Source: BPGL01 sp035463115 (GTDB taxonomy: Bacteria > Actinomycetota > UBA4738 > HRBIN12). Taken from it: a DNA stretch of 64,000 nucleotides. The translations under genes and the position numbers were made by a program. Positions within the stretch are counted from its first letter, which is position 1. Every line of letters starts with the position of its first letter. Positions 59,198-64,000 of the stretch are shown here, piece after piece. The notes under the pieces were generated by a model. That model was not told the origin of the DNA. It did no database searches and was given only the letters and a program-made list of their open reading frames with translations. The stretch covers positions 1 through 64,000 of the forward strand of contig DATHTO010000020.1 of the NCBI GenBank assembly GCA_035463115.1. The letters run 5' to 3'.

Positions 59198-59233
59198 GGA
59201 CCGAGCGCGACGACGGCGCTACCCTCCTCGTCC

Positions 59234-60571
59234 ATGGACACCGACGAGTTGCGCCGACGCATCCACGACGACATGCCGCGCACGGTCGACGAGCTCGGAC
59301 GGCTCGTCCGGATCCCGTCGATCGGCTATCCCGGCTACGACCCCGCGAACGTCCGGGCGAGCGGCGAGGCCACGAGGGACATCCTCGCCGACGCCGGCTT
59401 CGACGGCGTTCGCTTGCTCGAGCTCGGCGACGGTCATCCCGCCGTGTTCGGCGAGCGCCGGGGGCCCGAGGGATCGCCGACCGTCCTGCTCTACGCGCAC
59501 CATGACGTGCAACCCGAAGGCGACGGCACCGCCTGGACGACACCACCGTTCGAACCCGAGGTCCGTGACGGACGGATGTACGGCCGCGGCGCCGCCGACG
59601 ACAAGTCGGGCATCGTGATCCACGCGGCCGCGATGCGGGCGGTCGGCGACCAGCTGCGCTGCTCCGTCAAGGTCGTCGTCGAGGGCGAGGAGGAGTGTTC
59701 GACGGCGCACCTCCCCGATCTCGTCCACGGGAACGGCGACCTGCTGCGCGCCGACGTCGCGTTCGTCGCCGACGGCGGCAACTACCGGACGGGGGTCCCG
59801 ACGATCGGCACGAGCGTGCGTGGCGTGACGGACTGCGTGGTGCAGGTCGACGTGCTCCCGCAGGCACAGCACAGTGGCTCGTTCGGCGGTCCGATCCCGG
59901 ACGCCATCACGTCACTCGCCCGCATGCTCGCGACGCTGCACACCGACGACGGCGACGTCGCGATCGGAGGGCTGCACCGCTTCGCGTGGCAGGGCACCTC
60001 GATCCCCGAAGACGAGTTCCGCGCCGAGGCCGGCGTCTTCCCCGAGGTGCAGATGATCGGCACGGGCCCGCTCACCGATCGGCTGCTCTCGAAGCCGGCC
60101 GTCGCGGTGCTGGGCTTCGACGCGCCGCGTGTCTCGGAGTCCTCCAACCAGATCGTGCCGACGGCCCGCGCGCGGGTCAGCCTCCGGCTCGCGCCGGGCC
60201 AGGACGCGAGCGCGGCCCGCGACGCCCTCGTCCGCCACCTCGAGGCCGCCGCTCCGTGGGGTGTCCGCGTGACGATCGACGCGGCCGAGGCGGGCATGGG
60301 CTACCTGGTCGACCCGACCACCGCCGCCTACGGCGCGACGGTGCGCGCGTTGTCCGAAGCGTTCGACGGCAAAGACGTCGTCGCGATGGGCAGCGGCGGC
60401 TCGATCCCGCTCGTCCCCATGCTCGCCGAGACCTTCCCCGGGATCGAGGTGCTCATCGTGGGCGCCGGTGACGATCGCTCGAACGTCCACTCGATCGACG
60501 AGAGCGTCGACCTCGAGGACCTCGAGCGCATGATCGTCGCGGAGTCGCTGTTCCTGCTCGACCCCTCGTGA
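59234..60571 (+). CDS. M20-family metallopeptidase (dipeptidase-like)
   Basis: 445 residues. Zinc ligands and catalytic residues are visible: YAHHDVQP (His and Asp), GRGAADDKSG (bridging Asp), EGEEECST (general base Glu and ligand Glu), FVADGGNYR, and a late NVHSIDESV (His). A dimerisation domain lies between about residues 190 and 310. It is of the M20 dipeptidase type (CNDP-like) with broad peptide or acyl-amino-acid substrates. No signal peptide; cytoplasmic. A TACCCT box lies 8 nt before the ATG, in a 36-bp gap after the DHOD-like gene. It may help recycle proteasome products, since Bpa is next (inference). Confidence 0.88.
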   Translation: MDTDELRRRIHDDMPRTVDELGRLVRIPSIGYPGYDPANVRASGEATRDILADAGFDGVRLLELGDGHPAVFGERRGPEGSPTVLLYAHHDVQPEGDGTAWTTPPFEPEVRDGRMYGRGAADDKSGIVIHAAAMRAVGDQLRCSVKVVVEGEEECSTAHLPDLVHGNGDLLRADVAFVADGGNYRTGVPTIGTSVRGVTDCVVQVDVLPQAQHSGSFGGPIPDAITSLARMLATLHTDDGDVAIGGLHRFAWQGTSIPEDEFRAEAGVFPEVQMIGTGPLTDRLLSKPAVAVLGFDAPRVSESSNQIVPTARARVSLRLAPGQDASAARDALVRHLEAAAPWGVRVTIDAAEAGMGYLVDPTTAAYGATVRALSEAFDGKDVVAMGSGGSIPLVPMLAETFPGIEVLIVGAGDDRSNVHSIDESVDLEDLERMIVAESLFLLDPS

Positions 60572-60616
60572 GGCACCCGCTCGGCGGAAACGCGCGACGC
60601 TGCTAGGTTGCCCGAC

Positions 60617-61141
60617 ATGAGCGATCCCGAACAGACCGCAGGCCCCGCGCAGCCGCCCGTGGTTCCGGCGGTTCCGGTCGGAGGCGAGACGGCCGGCGGC
60701 GGTGACGGCGCCGGCGCCGGCCCGCAGCAGGAGTCGGTCGCCGAGCCCGCGAAGCTGCTGCGGATCGCGTCGATGGTCCGCGAGCTCCTCGAGGAGACGC
60801 GCCAGGCGCCGATGGACGAATCGGGGCGCAAGCGCCTCGCGAGCGTCTACAGCCGGTCGCTCGGCGAGCTCGGCGAGGCGATCAGCCCGGATCTCCGGGA
60901 GGAGCTGGAGCAGCTCGCGCCGCCGATGGAGGGCGTGCCGTCGGAATCCGAGCTCCGGATCGCGCAGGCGCAGCTCGTCGGCTGGCTCGAGGGCCTCTTC
61001 CACGGGATCCAGGCTGCGATGTTCGCGCAGCAGGCGGCCGCGCGCGCCCAGTTCGAGGAGCTCCGCCGTCGCGGGTTGATGGCGCAGAACCCGCAGCCGG
61101 GCGAGGGCCAGCCGCCACAGCGCGGCGGCCAGTACCTCTAG
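60617..61141 (+). CDS. bpa: bacterial proteasome activator Bpa/PafE
   Basis: 174 residues. N-terminal 45 residues are disordered (Pro/Gly/Ala). The helical core is the Bpa family: AKLLRIASMVRELLEETRQAPMDESGRKRL (in pieces), then SPDLREELEQLAPPMEG and ELRIAQAQLVGWLEGLFHGIQAAMFAQQAAARAQFEELRRRGL. The C-terminus is GQYL, the HbYX-like tail that docks in the alpha-ring of the 20S proteasome. It forms ATP-independent rings that feed unfolded proteins to the proteasome, so prcAB should exist elsewhere. The start ATG 60617 follows a TAGGTT box by 7 nt; TTG 60608 is less likely. It converges on potC-type permease, 9 nt apart. Confidence 0.93.
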   Translation: MSDPEQTAGPAQPPVVPAVPVGGETAGGGDGAGAGPQQESVAEPAKLLRIASMVRELLEETRQAPMDESGRKRLASVYSRSLGELGEAISPDLREELEQLAPPMEGVPSESELRIAQAQLVGWLEGLFHGIQAAMFAQQAAARAQFEELRRRGLMAQNPQPGEGQPPQRGGQYL

Positions 61142-61150
61142 ACGCTGCCC

Positions 61151-61957
61151 TCAGCGGACGCGGCCGCCCTCGTCGCGCGTCAACAGCTGCGCCAACAGCA
61201 CCGGGACGAACGTGATCGCGATCGCGAGCATCGCCACGACGTTCACGACGGGTTTCGCACGAGGTCGGAACAGGATCGAGAAGATGTAGATCGGCAGCGG
61301 CTGCTGCTGCCCCGCCACGAACGTCGTGACGATGATCTCGTCGAACGACAGCGCGAACGCGAGGATGCCGCCGGCCAGGAGCGCGCTTCCGAGGTTCGGC
61401 AGGATCACGTGGCGGAACGTCTGCCAGCCGCTCGCGCCGAGATCGCTCGACGCCTCCGCGAGGTTCGGCGACATCCGACGCAGCCGGGCGACGACGTTGT
61501 TGTAGACGATCACGATGCAGAACGTCGCGTGCCCGATCACGAGCGTGGTCGTGCCGAAGGGGACGTCGAACTGCGCGAACGTCGAACGGAGGGCGATGCC
61601 GGTCACGATGCCGGGGAGAGCGATCGGGAGCACGACGACGAACGCGAGCGCGTTCCTGCCGAAGAACCGCGCGCGGTAGACCGCCGCGGCCAGGAACCCG
61701 CCGATCGCGATCGACAGCGCCGTCGCGACGAGCGCGACGGTGAGCGAGAGACGGAGCGCCGACCACAGATCCGAGTCACGGAACGCGATCCCCCACCACC
61801 TCGTCGTGAGGCCGGGCGGCGGGAACGTGAACGCCGAGGTCTGCGTGGTGAAGGCGTAGAGGACCGTCACGGCGAGCGGGGCGTAGAGGAACGCCACGAC
61901 GAGGAACGTCGAGATCCGCAGGCCCGTTCCCGCCCGCGCCGTCGACGACGTCCTCAT
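61151..61957 (-). CDS. second PotC-type ABC transporter permease
   Basis: 268 residues, six membrane helices. EAA loop is LAEASSDLGASGWQTFRHVILPNLGSA, and LSFDEIIVTTFVAG matches the PotC/PotI side of polyamine-type importers. It has no long N-terminal extension, unlike the potC-type protein at 26662-27531, and is only distantly similar to it. The ATG overlaps the PotB-type stop (ATGA). Last gene of a second potD-B-C-like set. Substrate unknown within the polyamine/opine/iron family. Confidence 0.85.
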   Translation of the reverse strand: MRTSSTARAGTGLRISTFLVVAFLYAPLAVTVLYAFTTQTSAFTFPPPGLTTRWWGIAFRDSDLWSALRLSLTVALVATALSIAIGGFLAAAVYRARFFGRNALAFVVVLPIALPGIVTGIALRSTFAQFDVPFGTTTLVIGHATFCIVIVYNNVVARLRRMSPNLAEASSDLGASGWQTFRHVILPNLGSALLAGGILAFALSFDEIIVTTFVAGQQQPLPIYIFSILFRPRAKPVVNVVAMLAIAITFVPVLLAQLLTRDEGGRVR

Positions 61958-62892
61958 AGCGCCTCGAACGCGCCGAGCCGCTTCGCCGCGCCCAGGTAGA
62001 GCAGCATGATGGCCATCGCGACGAACGTGAACGCCGCCGCGAGCGGCAGGTTGCCCGCGACGCCGATCTGCGTGAAGACCATCTGCCCGAGGTACAGCTG
62101 CGACGTGCCGAAGATCTGCGGCAGGATGAAATCGCCGAGCGTGAGCGAGAACGTGAAGATCGATCCCGCGACGAGGCCGGGCTTCGCGAGCGGCAGGATC
62201 ACCTTGCGGAAGGTCATCCATGGACGCGCGCCCATGTCGCTCGACGCCTCGAGCAGCGTTCCCGGGACGCGCTCGAGCGCAGCGTGGACAGGCAGGATCA
62301 TGAACGGCAGCCACAGGTACGAGAAGACGATGAAGAGGCTGAGCTTCGACTGCACGAGGCTCTGACCGCCGATCAAGGGGGCCTGGAGCAGGAAGCGCAG
62401 CACGCCGTCGAGCTGCAAGGTGTCGAGCAACCACGGGAGGACGCCCTCGCCGGCGAGGATCGACCGCCACGCGACCGCGCCTCGCACGAGGTAGCTCGAC
62501 CACAGCGGCATGATCACCGAGATGTAGACGAGCAGGCGCATGCGCGGCGACGCGTACCGCGCCATGTAGTACGAGACCGGGAAGGCGAGGAACGCGCACG
62601 CGACCGTGACGGCGGCTGCCATCGCGACCGTCCGCAGCACGATCTCGCGTTCCGTCGGGCGGAGCAGCTGCTCGTAGTTCGTGGTGCCGAACTCCCGCAC
62701 GAGGAGCCCCGTGAACTCCTCGAGCCGGTAGAAGCTGTAGCTGAGGAGCACGCCGAGCGATCCGAGGTACAGCACGCCCAGCCACAGGAGCGCCGGCAAC
62801 AGCAGCAACCACAGCTTCGCCCACGGATGGCGATGGAAGAACGAGGAGGTGGCGCGGAGCATGCCTCCACGCGGCGGCGCCACGTCGGTCAC
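61954..62892 (-). CDS. second PotB-type ABC transporter permease
   Basis: 312 residues, six membrane helices. EAA loop LLEASSDMGARPWMTFRKVILPLAKPG (about 212-238) followed by LTLGDFILPQIFGTSQ. The frame is open to an ATG at 62949, but that start lies inside a terminator-like hairpin and would encode only Gly/Pro/Arg. I chose GTG 62892; GTG 62883 or ATG 62862 are also possible. It is between the solute-binding gene and the PotC-type gene. Confidence 0.85.
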   Translation of the reverse strand: MTDVAPPRGGMLRATSSFFHRHPWAKLWLLLLPALLWLGVLYLGSLGVLLSYSFYRLEEFTGLLVREFGTTNYEQLLRPTEREIVLRTVAMAAAVTVACAFLAFPVSYYMARYASPRMRLLVYISVIMPLWSSYLVRGAVAWRSILAGEGVLPWLLDTLQLDGVLRFLLQAPLIGGQSLVQSKLSLFIVFSYLWLPFMILPVHAALERVPGTLLEASSDMGARPWMTFRKVILPLAKPGLVAGSIFTFSLTLGDFILPQIFGTSQLYLGQMVFTQIGVAGNLPLAAAFTFVAMAIMLLYLGAAKRLGAFEAL

Positions 62893-62921
62893 CGCCACCG
62901 GACGGCCCCCTGCGGAACGCG

Positions 62922-62952
62922 CGGACGGGGCCCCACGCGGGGGCCCCATCCG
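62922..62952 (-). terminator. GC-rich hairpin between the second potD- and potB-type genes
   Basis: GGGGCCCC (62927-62934) and GGGGCCCC (62940-62947), extended by CGGA/TCCG with one mismatch, give a stem of 12 pairs around 5 nt, 26 nt after the binding-protein stop. With no T-run it may pause or partly terminate transcription, which would make more binding protein than permease. 62893-62977 has no other feature. Confidence 0.5.
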
Positions 62953-62977
62953 TCGTTCGTGCCGCGGATCCGACGGA

Positions 62978-64000
62978 TCAACGTCCGCCGATCACCGCGA
63001 CGTAGTTCGTGACCCACTCGAGGTACGGCACGCAATCGGTCGAACCGTCGCCGCGGAAGCAGTCCGCCTGCGGGGTCTTCCAGAACGAGATCTGGTCGAA
63101 GTTCTCCGACCCGTTGATCGCGCAGCCGTCGGGGCCGAGCAGCTCGTTGTTCTCGCACGCCTCAGGGACCGAGGGCACGGCACCGAACCACGCTGCCAGG
63201 TCGCCCTGCACCTTCGGATCGAGCGAGTGTTCGAGCCACATGTACGCGCAGTTCGGGTTCGGCGCGTCGGTGTGCATCATCGTCGTGTCGGCCCAGCCGG
63301 TCGCGCCTTCTTCCGGCACGACGCTCGCGAACCCCTTGCCGAGGATGTTCACCTGGAACGGCCACGACGAGCTCGCGACGGCCTCGCCGTTCGTGAAGTC
63401 GTCGATCTGCACGAACGCGTCGTGCCAGTACCGGCCGACGAGCTCACGCTGCTGGCGCAGCAGCTCGAGCGCCGCGTCGAACTGCTCCCGCGTCAGCGCG
63501 TACGGGTCCTCGATGCCGAGCTCGGGGTTGTGCGCCTTGAGGTACAGCGCCGCGTCGGCGATGTAGATCGCGCCGTCGTAGGCCTGCACCCGTCCCTTGT
63601 TCGACTCACCGTCGGGGAGCTGCTGCTCCTCGAACACGACGCTCCAGCTCGTCGGCGCCTCGTCGCCGAAGACGTCCTCGCTGTACATCAGGACGTTCGA
63701 ACCCCACTCGTACGGCGCGCCGTAGTGCTCCATCGTTCCGTCGCCGTCGGTGTCGACCGTGTGCCACGGGGCGTCCTGCAGACGCTCGTCGACCGTCGAG
63801 AAGCTCGGGAGCAGGTCGAGGTTCACGGGCTGGACGGTGCCGCCCTGGATCAGGCGGAGGCTGGCGTCACCCGATGCGGTGACGAGGTCGAACTGGCCCC
63901 CGCCCTCCTGCATCAGCGCCACCATCTCGTCGGAGGTCCCGGCGGTCTTCACGTTGACCTGGCACCCGGTCTCCTCCTCGAAGGACGTCACCCAGTCGTA
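62978..64000 (-). CDS. PotD-like extracellular solute-binding protein (C-terminal 341 residues; N-terminus outside window)
   Basis: Coding runs to base 64000, so the signal peptide and first strand are missing. Visible parts: FEEETGCQVNVKTAGTSDEMVALMQ, FDLVTASGDASLRLI, GAPYEWGSNVLMYSEDVF, QVNILGKGFASVVPEEGATGWADTTMM and a C-terminal disulfide-rich part (CENNELLGPDGCA, ADCFRGDGSTDCVPYLEW). The fold is the PotD/PotF polyamine-binding type, with about 20% similarity at most to the 28508-29815 protein by eye. It contains an unusual number of cysteines for this family. It feeds the permeases at 61151-62892; an ATPase gene should lie to the right. Confidence 0.85.
   Translation of the reverse strand, partial: YDWVTSFEEETGCQVNVKTAGTSDEMVALMQEGGGQFDLVTASGDASLRLIQGGTVQPVNLDLLPSFSTVDERLQDAPWHTVDTDGDGTMEHYGAPYEWGSNVLMYSEDVFGDEAPTSWSVVFEEQQLPDGESNKGRVQAYDGAIYIADAALYLKAHNPELGIEDPYALTREQFDAALELLRQQRELVGRYWHDAFVQIDDFTNGEAVASSSWPFQVNILGKGFASVVPEEGATGWADTTMMHTDAPNPNCAYMWLEHSLDPKVQGDLAAWFGAVPSVPEACENNELLGPDGCAINGSENFDQISFWKTPQADCFRGDGSTDCVPYLEWVTNYVAVIGGR

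Noticed and set aside
62893..62949. ATG 62949 as start of the second PotB-type permease
   Set aside because: It lies inside a strong hairpin and adds a Gly/Pro/Arg stretch unlike permease N-termini.

Overview
This 64 kb window is very GC-rich, densely coded chromosomal DNA. It most probably comes from an actinobacterium (Actinomycetota) outside the best-studied genera. The strongest reason is gene order: argS-lysA-hom-thrC-thrB, then rho-rpmE-prfA-prmC-tsaC, a WecA/MraY-type transferase, the complete F-type ATP synthase operon, then murA. This is the classical actinobacterial arrangement. A Bpa/PafE proteasome activator, a MarP-like protease, a MurA with Asp at the fosfomycin-target position and a DivIVA protein agree with this. 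I cannot fix the class. There are no insertion sequences, phage genes, CRISPR arrays or rRNA genes, one tRNA gene, and no gene-free stretch longer than about 160 bases.

Layout. 1-3081 (minus): ligA (runs off the left edge), a UPF0280 protein and mnmA, overlapping head to tail. 3145-4911 (plus): a pabB-pabC fusion for p-aminobenzoate. 4915-7301 (minus): two small zinc-binding proteins, a crotonase and a SDR-like protein. 7421-10427: a Fur-family regulator and a convergent cobalt/nickel transporter operon cbiM-N-Q-O; both promoters carry the same unusual motif. 10543-13130 (minus): meaB and the large subunit of a B12-dependent acyl-CoA mutase whose specificity residues look like isobutyryl-CoA mutase. 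13140-18969 (minus): murA followed by a CPBP protease, an SCP2 protein, a zinc alcohol dehydrogenase, a second SCP2-like protein, an unknown membrane-anchored protein and a PrsW protease. 19052-26499 (minus): the atp operon with a recognisable promoter and a long palindrome upstream. 26662-30942 (minus): potA-D-B-C. 31084-45137 (minus): wecA, glyA, rpiB, a low-molecular-weight phosphatase, tsaC, prmC, prfA, divIVA, DUF1385, rpmE, rho, a transaldolase, then 2-phosphoglycerate kinase and cyclic 2,3-diphosphoglycerate synthetase beside a metallophosphoesterase. 45236-46432 (plus): a MarP-like protease. 46436-53611 (minus): response regulator-argS-lysA/GNAT-hom-thrC-thrB. 53717-61141 (plus): tRNA-Arg(CCG), pdxH, pyruvate:ferredoxin oxidoreductase with its DHOD-like partner, an M20 peptidase and Bpa. 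61151-64000 (minus): a second PotDBC-like transporter, cut by the right edge.

The most striking content is the adjacent pair of genes for both steps of cyclic 2,3-diphosphoglycerate synthesis (41861-44248), a metabolite known from hyperthermophilic methanogens. Other notable items are the shared regulator/cobalt-transport operator, the DAP decarboxylase-acetyltransferase fusion, the isobutyryl-CoA-mutase-like enzyme without a normal start codon, and several strong inverted repeats lying against start codons. Many genes have a TANNNT -10 box 6-10 nt upstream of the start codon, implying widespread leaderless transcription. Most genes inside operons overlap by 4 bp (ATGA or GTGA) or 1 bp (TGATG). 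Function assignments rest on motifs and remembered family features; no database search was run.
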